Part shown: in pieces, positions 15,480-23,646 of the stretch | Position numbering within the stretch: the first letter of the stretch is position 1 | How the letters are laid out: each line of letters starts with the position of its first letter | NCBI GenBank assembly: GCA_937123825.1 | Contig: CAKZKQ010000771.1 | Location: forward strand, 1 to 33,898 | Origin: an uncultured Pseudomonadota bacterium | Lineage (GTDB): Bacteria > Myxococcota_A > Bradymonadia > Bradymonadales > GCA-2716585 | Length of the DNA: 33,898 nt | Direction of reading: 5' to 3' | Notes under the pieces: model-generated | The model's database searches: none | Seen by the model: only the letters and a program-made list of their open reading frames with translations | Told to the model about the DNA's origin: nothing | Translations under genes and position numbers: made by a program

Positions 15480-17390
15480 TCAGGACCAGGCGCTGAGCCA
15501 GGCGCCGTAGATCTCCACGGCCTCCATAAAGTCGTTGTAATAGCGGTGGTTGCCCAGAGTGGCGCTGTCGCCGATGACCACCAGCGCGCGGCGCGCTCGG
15601 GTCAGGGCGACGTTCATGCGTCGTGTGTCGGTCAAAAAGCCCAGCTCGCCTCGCTCATTGGAGCGGACCAGATCAAGGACGATGGCCTCTTTTTCTCGGC
15701 CCTGGAAGCCATCGACGGTGTCGATTTCGAGCCCCAGGCGCACCGGTTCGGCCAGGAGTTGGCGCAGGAGCCTGGCCTGGGCCAGGTAGGGCGTGATGAC
15801 GGCCATGTCGCTGGGGAAGAGGCCGCGATCGAGGATGCGTTGGACCTCTTCAACGACGCGCTGCGCCTGGTCGGGGTTGTGGGTGCTGGGGTTTTCGGCG
15901 GTGCGGACCTCGTCCCAGCCTCGGCCGCTGGTGTCGATGAAGATCAGCGGGTCGGCGCGCATGGGGTCGGGGCTGACGCCGGGCAGCGCTTCGAGGCGGT
16001 GGTCGGCGACCTCCTCGGCGGCCACCAGCCGCCCGTCGTATTTGCTCTCCGAGGGGAAGGCCATGATGTGGGCGTGCATGCGGTGTTGGACCACCAGCAT
16101 GTGCCCGGCCTGGGGCCATTGTTGGTAGAGGCGCTCAAAGAAGGTCTGGGAGAGCCCGGCTTTGGCGGCCTGCGGGTCGATGACGGTGGGCGGCAGCTGA
16201 TGGGGGTCTCCGGCCATGACCACGCGCTTTGCGCGGGCCATGGCGACCAGCGCGATGGGATCGGCGGCCTGGGTGGCCTCGTCGAGGACCACCAGATCAA
16301 AGACCTCTTTGCCAAGCAAGGTCGAGTCTGCCCCGGCGGCGGTGGCGCAGACGACCTGGGCGGCGGCGATGAGGGATTCCTGGGCGGCGCGCAGGTGGCG
16401 GCGCGCGTCGGAGGTCATGCGGCGCGCCTCCTGATAGAGGTCGCGGCGCTCCTGGTAGGAGATGGAGCGGCGCTGCCACTTTTTGGCGACCTTGCGGCGG
16501 ATTTCGGCGGCGTCGGAGATCCAACGCCGCGCCATTTTGAAGGCGCTGGTGCGCTCCAGCAGAGCGTCGAGGCTGTTGGGCTCCATCTCGCTGGAGACGC
16601 GCGCGGGGTGCCCCAGGCGGATCACCTGCACGCCCGCCGTCACCAGCCGCTCGGCCAGGTTGTCCACGGCGGCGTTGCTGGCCGCGCTGACCATCACGCG
16701 CTCGCCGCGATCCACGGCCTGCCGCACGATCTCAACCAGGGTGCGGGTCTTGCCGGTGCCGGGGGGACCGTGGACCAGGGCCAGGTCTTTGGCGGCGGTG
16801 GCCAGTGCGACGGCGGTGCATTGGGCGTCGTTGAGGGCCTTGTCCTGGATTTTGATGGCCGGTTCGGGGCCAAACTCGGGCTTTCGGGTGCCAAAGAGGG
16901 TCTGGCGCAGCCGCCCGATGTCGCTGTCCTGCGGGGCCTCTTTGAAGGTGCGCAGCGCCTTGAGCCCTCGGTTGAATGTCGCGTCCGGGTCGTCCTTGTC
17001 GAGGTTGAAGTTGCCCGCCTCAAGCTCCACCGGGGGGACGTCGTCGATCATGACGCCCAGACGCTGGCGCTGGCGTCTGGCCACGGTGCCCAGCACGGCC
17101 TCGGGGTTGGTGGGCTCGTCCCACCACAGCCGCACCGGGGCGCCGGGGCCCACGCGCAGCTCAGACATGCCTTCGGGGTTGTCGGTGGTCAGCCACAGCA
17201 GCATCCGGCCGCCTGGGGCGGCGTCCACGTCATCGATGGAGAGGCCTTTGAGGGCGTTGCCCTGCTCGACGCGCTCCTCAAGGCTGGTTTGCTGGCGCTC
17301 GGCGATGAAGCGGGCGCGGGTGGCGGCGCGCTCCATGTGCCAGAGCTTGATCAGGGCGTCGAGGGCGTCTTTTGGGGAGGGTTGGGTCAT
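15480..17390 (-). CDS. Superfamily 1 DNA/RNA helicase (UPF1/SMUBP2-like)
   Basis: A complete SF1B-type helicase of 636 residues. The motifs are in order: Walker A GPPGTGKT (208-215), Walker B DEAT (370-373), motif III GDPHQLPPT (394-402), motif IV QHRMH (435-439), motif V VDGFQGRE (559-566) and motif VI NVALTRAR (593-600). The first 190 residues resemble the beta-barrel and stalk regions of UPF1-like enzymes. It should unwind or remodel DNA or RNA with ATP. The start codon ATG at 17390 has no good ribosome site and lies 25 bases after the kinase stop, so translation may be coupled. No nuclease or other fused domain is present. In this neighbourhood the role could be repair or RNA handling, but that is inference. 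Confidence 0.95.
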   Translation of the reverse strand: MTQPSPKDALDALIKLWHMERAATRARFIAERQQTSLEERVEQGNALKGLSIDDVDAAPGGRMLLWLTTDNPEGMSELRVGPGAPVRLWWDEPTNPEAVLGTVARRQRQRLGVMIDDVPPVELEAGNFNLDKDDPDATFNRGLKALRTFKEAPQDSDIGRLRQTLFGTRKPEFGPEPAIKIQDKALNDAQCTAVALATAAKDLALVHGPPGTGKTRTLVEIVRQAVDRGERVMVSAASNAAVDNLAERLVTAGVQVIRLGHPARVSSEMEPNSLDALLERTSAFKMARRWISDAAEIRRKVAKKWQRRSISYQERRDLYQEARRMTSDARRHLRAAQESLIAAAQVVCATAAGADSTLLGKEVFDLVVLDEATQAADPIALVAMARAKRVVMAGDPHQLPPTVIDPQAAKAGLSQTFFERLYQQWPQAGHMLVVQHRMHAHIMAFPSESKYDGRLVAAEEVADHRLEALPGVSPDPMRADPLIFIDTSGRGWDEVRTAENPSTHNPDQAQRVVEEVQRILDRGLFPSDMAVITPYLAQARLLRQLLAEPVRLGLEIDTVDGFQGREKEAIVLDLVRSNERGELGFLTDTRRMNVALTRARRALVVIGDSATLGNHRYYNDFMEAVEIYGAWLSAWS

Positions 17391-17415
17391 GGTCTGCGTG
17401 TGGTTTGGGGATGTT

Positions 17416-19086
17416 TCAGCGGTGTTGTTGGACGTGTTCCTGGTGTTGTTGATGCGCCTGGGCCTCCTGGCGCTGCGGCAAGGTCAGCCCGGAGCTTGTG
17501 GGCAACGCCGCCGGGGCCTGACGGCGCGCCTTGGCGATGCGCCGCAGGGTGAGCCAGTAGTGGGTCAGTTGAATGAAGAACGGGATCCACAGGACAAAGG
17601 CCCCGATGAAGAAGTTTGTCAGCGCAAAAGTCCACCACACGCCTTTTTCCAGCGTGTAGCCCGGTGAAAAGGCCTCCTTTGTGCGCCGCAAGGCCAAGAC
17701 AGTGTCCAGGTCCGCGTGCTTTATGGGGCGCTTGTTCTGAGTGCTGGTCAACTCACCGACATTTTTAAGGTGTTCGTCGTAATCCTGAATCAGATCTTCG
17801 GTGCTGCGGCGGCGCCAGTTGCCGTTTTTGAGCCCCGCCTGACCGCGCTTGCTCCGCAGCACCCAGGTGCCATCCTCAAAGAAGGTCACCAGCTCGCCGG
17901 TTGGGCCTCTGACCTCCCCCTGTCTCTCGTTCATCAAGACGCCGGGGATGGTGGATTCGATGAAGTAGACCGTGCCGGTGGGATCGACCCAGACGTCCAG
18001 CGCCTCCTGAAGCGGGAAGGCAAAGTGGTGGCGCTTGCCCAGGCGCTTAAAGCCCAGATGCTGGGCCATGCCGCTGAGGTTGGTCTCTTCGATGGCGTGC
18101 TCGGGCCAGTCCTCCTGCCGGTGCAGGCTCCGGACGAAGTTGTCTTTGAAACCCTGCGGCTTGTTCCCTGTCGTCAGAACGCGGTCAATGACGGTTTTGG
18201 GAGTCGGCTGTGAGGGGGAGGGCGGGCTTGGTGGGGCGTTTGGGGCCGGATTGGGCGCCGGGTTTGGGGCTGGTGAGGGCGATGAGGGGGCTTGGACGGG
18301 TGCGGTGGCGCGCTCCAACTCTGCCAGGGCGTGGCGCGCGCTTTGGAAGCGGTCTTCCATGGCGGGTTCGAGCATGCGCTCGATGATGCCCATGACATCG
18401 GAGCGGAAGTTGAGGTGGGCGGCGAAGTCCAGCTTGGTGCGCACCAGGCGAACCTGCGAGGGGTTCATGCCGGTCATCAACTGCCCAAAGGTGACGCCCG
18501 TGGAGTAGAGGTCGCTGCGGGGCTCGGCGTGGCCGGTCATCTGCTCCAGGGGCATGTAGCCAGGGGTGCCGATGACGGTGGAGCCGCTGGTGTGCCCGGC
18601 GTCGAGTTGAACGGCGCCAAAGTCGATGAGGCACAGGCGCCCGTCGGGCCGCCGGATGAAGTTGCTGGGCTTGATGTCGCGGTGGATGAGCGGCGGGATG
18701 CGCTCATGGAGGTAGATGAGGATCTGGAGGACCTGGGTCATGTCCTTAAGGGCCTTGCCCTCGTCCCAGCGGCCCTGGGCGCCCATCTCTTTGACCAGGT
18801 TGGTGCCCTCGACAAACTCCTGGACCAGATAAAAGGACATCTGTCCGTTGGATTCATGGCTGAAGGCGTCGATGTACTTGGGGATGTCGGGGTGGTCGAG
18901 GTTTTGGAGGCTCTTGCCTTCGCGCTCAAAGAGTTCGACGCTCTTCCAGTTTTCGACGTGGTGGAGGTGGAGGGCTTTGAGGGCGACAAGCTGGCCTGTG
19001 GCAAGCTGGCGAGCCTTCCACGTGGTGGCCTGGCCGCCTTTGCCCAGCTCTTCAAGCACCTCGTACTTGTCTTTGAGATGATCCAC
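17416..19086 (-). CDS. Ser/Thr protein kinase with C-terminal membrane segment
   Basis: The 556-residue protein has a eukaryote-like kinase domain at about 8-260: Gly-rich loop GKGGQATTWKA, catalytic Lys in VALKAL (about 37), HRDIKPSN (135-142), DFG (155-157) and GTPGYMPLEQ in the activation segment, so it should be active. A Pro-rich linker (about 262-297) is followed by an unrecognised domain with HLGFKRLGKRHHFAFPL and FFEDGTWVLR. A long hydrophobic stretch at about 482-515 contains one or two membrane helices, and the tail is Gln/His-rich. The GTG at 19086 with AAGGGGG 6 bases before it is favoured over a TTG at 19101. The gene is directly upstream of the helicase. The middle domain may sense or recruit substrate. 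Confidence 0.92.
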   Translation of the reverse strand: MDHLKDKYEVLEELGKGGQATTWKARQLATGQLVALKALHLHHVENWKSVELFEREGKSLQNLDHPDIPKYIDAFSHESNGQMSFYLVQEFVEGTNLVKEMGAQGRWDEGKALKDMTQVLQILIYLHERIPPLIHRDIKPSNFIRRPDGRLCLIDFGAVQLDAGHTSGSTVIGTPGYMPLEQMTGHAEPRSDLYSTGVTFGQLMTGMNPSQVRLVRTKLDFAAHLNFRSDVMGIIERMLEPAMEDRFQSARHALAELERATAPVQAPSSPSPAPNPAPNPAPNAPPSPPSPSQPTPKTVIDRVLTTGNKPQGFKDNFVRSLHRQEDWPEHAIEETNLSGMAQHLGFKRLGKRHHFAFPLQEALDVWVDPTGTVYFIESTIPGVLMNERQGEVRGPTGELVTFFEDGTWVLRSKRGQAGLKNGNWRRRSTEDLIQDYDEHLKNVGELTSTQNKRPIKHADLDTVLALRRTKEAFSPGYTLEKGVWWTFALTNFFIGAFVLWIPFFIQLTHYWLTLRRIAKARRQAPAALPTSSGLTLPQRQEAQAHQQHQEHVQQHR

Positions 19087-19163
19087 ACTCGCCCCCTTCA
19101 ATCACGCGCTGTGTTTGAACCTTTTGAACCTGACAACGCGTACCACATCGATTGATTCCGCGC

Positions 19164-19230
19164 AGCGGTTTTGCTTTGTGCAAAGCCGCTTTGGCGTGTC
19201 GCCATGGACGGGGCGGTCAAGCCCCTGGCG
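19164..19230. other. Two adjacent stable hairpins between the WGR protein and the kinase genes
   Basis: The first, 19164-19190, pairs AGCGGTTTTGC with GCAAAGCCGCT around a 5-base loop, with one G-T mismatch. The second, 19200-19230, pairs GGGGC with GCCCC and also CGCCA with TGGCG around a 5-base bulge. Neither is followed by a T-run on the minus strand, so a classical intrinsic terminator is not supported. They could still act as an mRNA-stabilising 3' end for the gene ending at 19238, or as attenuators for the kinase. Confidence 0.5.
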
Positions 19231-19237
19231 GCCATGC

Positions 19238-21094
19238 TTAGATCGGGCGAGACACGGAAGTGCTGGTCCCTGTGGATGGGCGCGTGAACCAGATGTAGGC
19301 GCTTTTGCCGGTTTGCTCTTTGAGGCTTTCGGCCAGTTCCGCCGTCGTCAGGATGTAGTTGAAACGGTCTCCGCCCATCTGACCGACGCCGTTGATGATG
19401 TCATTGGCGCGCAAGCGGCGCGTGTCATCGTGTTTTTGGGCTGGATCTTCGCAGGTTTTGATGGTGGGCGGGGTCAATCGCTCCAGCTTGGCTTTGAGGA
19501 CGGCTTCGACTCTGGCTTGGACCTTGGGACCGTCTTTGAGGAGGACGTAACCCTGGTTGATTTTGGATTTGACCGCTTCTTCAAAGCGTTTCTGTGCGTT
19601 TTGCACCGAACGGCAGTGTCCCTGGGTGGTTTCTCGCTTGAACGGCATGGAGTGGCGCGAGCCCGAGCGGCGCTTGAGCGTTTTGCCAAAGCGTTGGATC
19701 AAGAAGGACCGGCGAGTGCTGCCGTGGTTGTACCAGAGGACCGCTTCCTGGTCGGGAATGGGTGGTGTTTTGGGTTTGGGTTTGGACTTTTCTCTGACCG
19801 GTTTGGGCAGAGTGCGGTCGCGGATGGAGAAGGGGGCGTCAAAGTCCAGCAGGTGTTCGAGCCATTGTGGGTCTGTGACTTCGACGTTGAGCGTCGCTGT
19901 GGGCCAGGGCTCTTCGAGGGCGGCTTTGGCCTCGGCGTGGGAAAGCGACTCCAACCCGGGCAAGAGCGTTTTGGGCATGTGGCCGCGGAGCTTGAAGGAC
20001 TTGATGTACTTTTTGGCCACCTTGGGCAGGACGCCTGCTAGGCGATAAGCGCCCTCGATGTTGTGCTCGACGCCGTCCTGGATGATGGCGGTGATGAGCT
20101 TGTTCTGGTCTTTGTGGAGGCGCGAGTCTCGCCAGTCCCAGGAGGGTTCGATCAGGACGCCGAGGACATCGGTTTTGCTCTTGATGCAGTGCTTGCGTCC
20201 GTCGGGAGGAAAAGACAGCGTCAACACAGCGCGCGTGCCCTGGCAGGCCACAGCGGTGACTGTGGCGTGGGCTCGCCTCAGGATCCTGGTGTAGTCCAGT
20301 TTGTCATTGGGGCGCTCTTTTTCCTTTGGGATCAATGTCCCGATGGTCTGCATGGTCCCACTGTAGCCATAGCTGCTGTATCCCATTTTGGGCATCGTGG
20401 GGCGACCTGGGGACTCGACATGCCCCAGGTAGCCCAACTCCGTGCCTCCTGAAGAGGTTTGCATCCAGATGGGGCGCCCTATCCAGGAGGTGTCCCCGGG
20501 TTGGAGGTCGGCCACCGCGATTTTGTCTCCCACCATGTAATGGGCTTCGCCGTAGAGCGGCATCTCCATCAAGCGCGGCAACTTCATGCAGTGTTCTCGC
20601 TGGGCGTAGCACTCTCTGGGCACCCAGATGAACATCCCTTCATTGCTGGCGACTTTGTCGGGTGTGGGGACAATGGGTGGGTGATCCTTGTAGGACCGGT
20701 ACATCGCGTCACCGGTTCCCCACTTTTGGCCCACAGCAAGGTGCTCAATCCAAGCCGGATGAGAGACCTCCACCACCATTTGCCAGTCGACCCACTTGCT
20801 GGTGGCCCAGTCGGGGCGATTGGGGTCGTCTGGTTCGTATTCGGCGGTGATGCGTGAGCTGCGGACAAAACCTTTTGCCCGCGTGCTCATCCAGTTGTCG
20901 TCGCAGATATCTTCGAGCGCGATTTCTTTGGAGAGCGGATGGGATGTGCCGTAGGGCACCCCTTGCCAGAGCATGAGCAGGACCATTCCTGCGTTGTTTT
21001 TGGCCCACTTGGCGTCCATGTAGACGCTCTTGATGTTCAGGGTCACCTCTTTGTCTTCTTTGGCAACGACGGTGACGTTGTAGATGTCGGTCAT
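19238..21094 (-). CDS. WGR-domain protein with long N-terminal region of unknown function
   Basis: A cytoplasmic-looking protein of 618 residues. The C-terminal 169 residues (450-618) contain a WGR-like core and an extension ending in SAYIWFTRPSTG, homologous to the tail of the lipoprotein at 14706-15449. The N-terminal 440 residues are not recognised. They contain two copies of a short motif, VEVSHPAWIEHL (about 110-121) and VEVTDPQWLEHL (about 405-416), which suggests an internal duplication. The ATG at 21094 has AGGA 7 bases upstream. The open frame continues to 21343 but that part would overlap the next gene. WGR domains in bacteria accompany ATPase or HEAT-repeat proteins, and a HEAT-repeat gene lies further along this strand. 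Confidence 0.8.
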   Translation of the reverse strand: MTDIYNVTVVAKEDKEVTLNIKSVYMDAKWAKNNAGMVLLMLWQGVPYGTSHPLSKEIALEDICDDNWMSTRAKGFVRSSRITAEYEPDDPNRPDWATSKWVDWQMVVEVSHPAWIEHLAVGQKWGTGDAMYRSYKDHPPIVPTPDKVASNEGMFIWVPRECYAQREHCMKLPRLMEMPLYGEAHYMVGDKIAVADLQPGDTSWIGRPIWMQTSSGGTELGYLGHVESPGRPTMPKMGYSSYGYSGTMQTIGTLIPKEKERPNDKLDYTRILRRAHATVTAVACQGTRAVLTLSFPPDGRKHCIKSKTDVLGVLIEPSWDWRDSRLHKDQNKLITAIIQDGVEHNIEGAYRLAGVLPKVAKKYIKSFKLRGHMPKTLLPGLESLSHAEAKAALEEPWPTATLNVEVTDPQWLEHLLDFDAPFSIRDRTLPKPVREKSKPKPKTPPIPDQEAVLWYNHGSTRRSFLIQRFGKTLKRRSGSRHSMPFKRETTQGHCRSVQNAQKRFEEAVKSKINQGYVLLKDGPKVQARVEAVLKAKLERLTPPTIKTCEDPAQKHDDTRRLRANDIINGVGQMGGDRFNYILTTAELAESLKEQTGKSAYIWFTRPSTGTSTSVSRPI

Positions 21095-21222
21095 AGGGGT
21101 TCCTGTGGGGGATGTGTGTGGGGTTCTGTGCGGATGCAGGTGCGGTTGGGGCGATGGGTTTGGTGCGGTGAGGCTCGCAGGCCATCGCCCTGGGGTGTTA
21201 TGAAAGGTGATTTTGGTGCCGT

Positions 21223-22641
21223 TTAAGGGGCAGGGTAGATGAGCGCTTTGGAGCGCTTCTTGGCAAAGTCGTCCAGTTCGGGTTGCCAGCGCGCCTCGAT
21301 CTCGGCCACGGACTTGCCCTCGCGGATCATCTTCAGCACCCACTCGTTGCCCCAGACGCGGGCAAAGCGTTTGGGGTTCTTGACCGTCATTTTGCCCCCG
21401 TAGAGCTTCTGCAGGGTCACCAGGATGGTCAGCGCCGTGCGCAGCGGCCGGTGGGCGCTGGGGTCGGTGAGCATCAAGTGCACGCCCGCCACGCGCTTGT
21501 CGGTAAACTGCCGTCCCCAGGGCTTGTAGATCAGCGGCCTGAAGAAGACGCCGGGCAGCGCCGCGTCGTTGAGGTGGCGCGCCAAGCGCTTTGGATCGCC
21601 AATGAAGAGCGCCCCGATGAGTTCAAAGGGCATCGAGTTGCCGCCGCCCTCGTTCACGTTGGGCCCCGAGCCGCCCACCATCCCCGTGGTGACGTAGAGT
21701 TGGGCGTTGTGGGGATGGGGGATCCCCGGTGAAGTCGGCACCCAGGTCAGGCCAGTGTCCTGCCAGACCATGTCGCGGCGCCAGTGCTTCATCTTGACCA
21801 CCTCCAGATCGCACTTGATCCCCAACTCGTTGCGGTAGAAGTGCGCAATTTCGCCCACTGTCATGCCGTGGCTCACCGGCAGCGGCCCCCAGCCAATGAA
21901 GGTCTTATGCTTTCTAAGTCGCACCGGCCCCTCAAAGAGCGTCCCGCCAAGCGGGTTGGGGCGGTCAAGCACGATGATGGGGATGCGCCCCACCTGGGCC
22001 GCCTCCATGGCCAGCCCCAGCGTGGAAATGTAGGTGTAGGTCCGCGAGCCGATGTCCTGAATGTCGAAGACCAACACGTCGATGCGCTTCATGGTCTCCT
22101 TGGAGGGACGAAAGTGCTTGCCGGTCAGCCCCTGGACGGGAATCGACTGGCCGCCATAACGGTAATTGGCGTCCTTGTCGCTGTCGCTCTGCCCATTGCG
22201 CATCTCACCGGTCAACCCGTGCTCGGGCGAATAGAGTTGGGTCAGGTTGACGCGTTTGTCGTCGATGAAGCGGTCGACGGTCAGGTTGAGCTTGCCGTCG
22301 ACGGCCGATGCGTTGGTGATGAGCCCAACTCGCTTTCCCTTAAGCAAATCAATGCGTTCATCCAGGAGCACATCCACGCCGAGCTTGACCGGCGCGTCGG
22401 GCGCAGGGGCGTCTTTTGGGGCTGGGTCGTCCGCGGGCGCGGGTTCTGGGGCGCTTTTGGCTTCTTCGGGGCAGGGTTGGACACAGATGCGGTCGATGCA
22501 CTGGTTGCCCTGGCCGCAGTCGCTGTCTTGCTGACAGCCGGGGGGGCGATCGGTCTTGCTGTACGAGTTGTCCCCACCGCACCCGGCGCACAGCGCCCAA
22601 AGCGTAGCGGTGGCGGCGCCCATGATGAGCAGCCTCTTCAT
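21223..22641 (-). CDS. DUF1343 lipoprotein (NamZ-like exo-N-acetylmuramidase)
   Basis: A 472-residue lipoprotein with signal peptide and lipobox-like CAG before Cys21. Between the signal and the catalytic part lies a Cys-rich unit (CQQDSDCGQGNQCIDRICVQPC) and an Ala/Pro/Asp-rich linker. From about residue 82 it is a full DUF1343 domain: SPEHGLTGE, FDIQDIGSRTYTYISTL, LDRPNPLGG and GPNVNEGGG are typical. DUF1343 includes NamZ, which releases terminal N-acetylmuramic acid from peptidoglycan fragments, so wall recycling or digestion outside the cytoplasm is likely. The ATG at 22641 follows AGGAGA by about 10 bases. An ATG 15 codons earlier would spoil the signal peptide. The surface-type Cys-rich leader is a lineage addition. 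Confidence 0.92.
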   Translation of the reverse strand: MKRLLIMGAATATLWALCAGCGGDNSYSKTDRPPGCQQDSDCGQGNQCIDRICVQPCPEEAKSAPEPAPADDPAPKDAPAPDAPVKLGVDVLLDERIDLLKGKRVGLITNASAVDGKLNLTVDRFIDDKRVNLTQLYSPEHGLTGEMRNGQSDSDKDANYRYGGQSIPVQGLTGKHFRPSKETMKRIDVLVFDIQDIGSRTYTYISTLGLAMEAAQVGRIPIIVLDRPNPLGGTLFEGPVRLRKHKTFIGWGPLPVSHGMTVGEIAHFYRNELGIKCDLEVVKMKHWRRDMVWQDTGLTWVPTSPGIPHPHNAQLYVTTGMVGGSGPNVNEGGGNSMPFELIGALFIGDPKRLARHLNDAALPGVFFRPLIYKPWGRQFTDKRVAGVHLMLTDPSAHRPLRTALTILVTLQKLYGGKMTVKNPKRFARVWGNEWVLKMIREGKSVAEIEARWQPELDDFAKKRSKALIYPAP

Positions 22642-22784
22642 ATGGCCGTGATCTCCTGTGTCGGCGTAAACTGTGGAATCTCTCAAAAAGGGAGTCTGAC
22701 ACGGACGCGGACCAGACGCAAAGAAGAACTGTCAGCCTATGCCAGGACAGCATCTTGTCGGCAGTGTGCCGCGATGAACAGCGC

Positions 22785-22834
22785 TCATACCAAAATGCAG
22801 ACAAGGTAAGTCGGACGTCTGCATTTTGGCATCA
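22785..22834. repeat. Long inverted repeat of the 17-bp dispersed element
   Basis: Two arms face each other around a 16-base spacer: ATACCAAAATGCAGAC (22787-22802) and GTCTGCATTTTGGCAT (22817-22832), complementary at 15 of 16 positions. The right arm extends into the stop codon of the small gene ending at 22832. The same 17-mer (one base different) occurs at 171-187 over another stop codon. The hairpin could end the upstream transcript although no T-run follows. Its repetition in the window points to a dispersed repeat family. Confidence 0.75.
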
Positions 22835-23521
22835 GTAGACCTTGCCGGGGTGGTCGTACGCGCCCATCTGCTCGTGATGGTGGCGGTCGCAGTGGCGCAC
22901 CATGTTGTGGGCTTTGACCGTCACACGGCAAAACGGGCAGGTGAGCCGTTCATCCCCTTTGAAGCCGCGCACAAAGGTTTTTATCTCTTGGCGGTTGCGG
23001 CTGGTGGGGGTGGGATAGGGGCCCACGCGGATCGGTGGGTTGTACTGCGCCGGGGCGCTGATGTGCAGCAGCTCGGTGCCGCGCGGCGCGTCGGGATAGA
23101 GCCCGCGGGTGATCTGTGGCAGGCGGTGCCCGTGGGCTTGCGAGGCGTCCATGACCAGCGGCCACAACCCCTTAAAGTGGCCCTCGCGCAGCCGCCCTGC
23201 GCGTTGCTGCAGCGCTTTGGCCTCGGTGGGAATGGCGCTCCAGGGCAGGGCGGTGATGAAGGTGATGGCTTGGAGCTTCTGGCGTAAAACGACCGCCAAC
23301 CAGCCCTGACGTTGGTCTTTGGGCCAGTAGGTCAGGTGGGTGACAAAGGGCTGGTTGAAGTCCACCACGCGGGGCGGCCCATCGCGGACATCGATCCGCA
23401 AAATCTGCCCGTCGCGCAGGCTCAGTTCGCCGTACGACGGCCACCACCGCAGCCAACGCCGCCACCAGGGCATGTGCGCTGGCATTGTCCAAAGCGGCCA
23501 GCGTGTGTGGGACTGATGCAT
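22832..23521 (-). CDS. Hypothetical protein with C2H2-like zinc-binding C-terminus
   Basis: No family recognised. The 229-residue protein has a Trp-rich basic N-terminus (TRWPLWTMPAHMPWWRRWLRWW) and, near the C-terminus, LTCPFCRVTVKAHNMVRHCDRHHHE, where CxxC is followed by several His in zinc-finger-like spacing. The latter suggests a metal-binding or DNA-binding finger. The start is uncertain: ATG at 23521 has no clear ribosome site, and ATGs 12 or 16 codons further in are possible. Its stop codon sits in one arm of the inverted repeat just described. The gene lies between the giant repeat protein and the NamZ-like lipoprotein, about 125 bases from the former. Nothing in context assigns a role. 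Confidence 0.7.
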   Translation of the reverse strand: MHQSHTRWPLWTMPAHMPWWRRWLRWWPSYGELSLRDGQILRIDVRDGPPRVVDFNQPFVTHLTYWPKDQRQGWLAVVLRQKLQAITFITALPWSAIPTEAKALQQRAGRLREGHFKGLWPLVMDASQAHGHRLPQITRGLYPDAPRGTELLHISAPAQYNPPIRVGPYPTPTSRNRQEIKTFVRGFKGDERLTCPFCRVTVKAHNMVRHCDRHHHEQMGAYDHPGKVY

Positions 23522-23646
23522 GATCTTGTTGAGCGACAGTGGTTAAAGGACTTGCAGGCTCAATTTCTGTTGGGCTCCATCTAAAGAGGCGCCACAAGCC
23601 TTTGTTTGAGCCTGCGGCCCGCGACACGCACGGGGCCGTAGATGGG

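Noticed and set aside
15546..17552. Plus-strand open frame of 668 codons
   Set aside because: It is opposite the SF1 helicase, with Gly/Val/Ala/Asp-rich composition typical of an antisense shadow.
21095..21343. N-terminal extension of the long WGR protein
   Set aside because: It overlaps the end of the NamZ-like gene and looks non-coding; the ATG at 21094 has a proper ribosome site.
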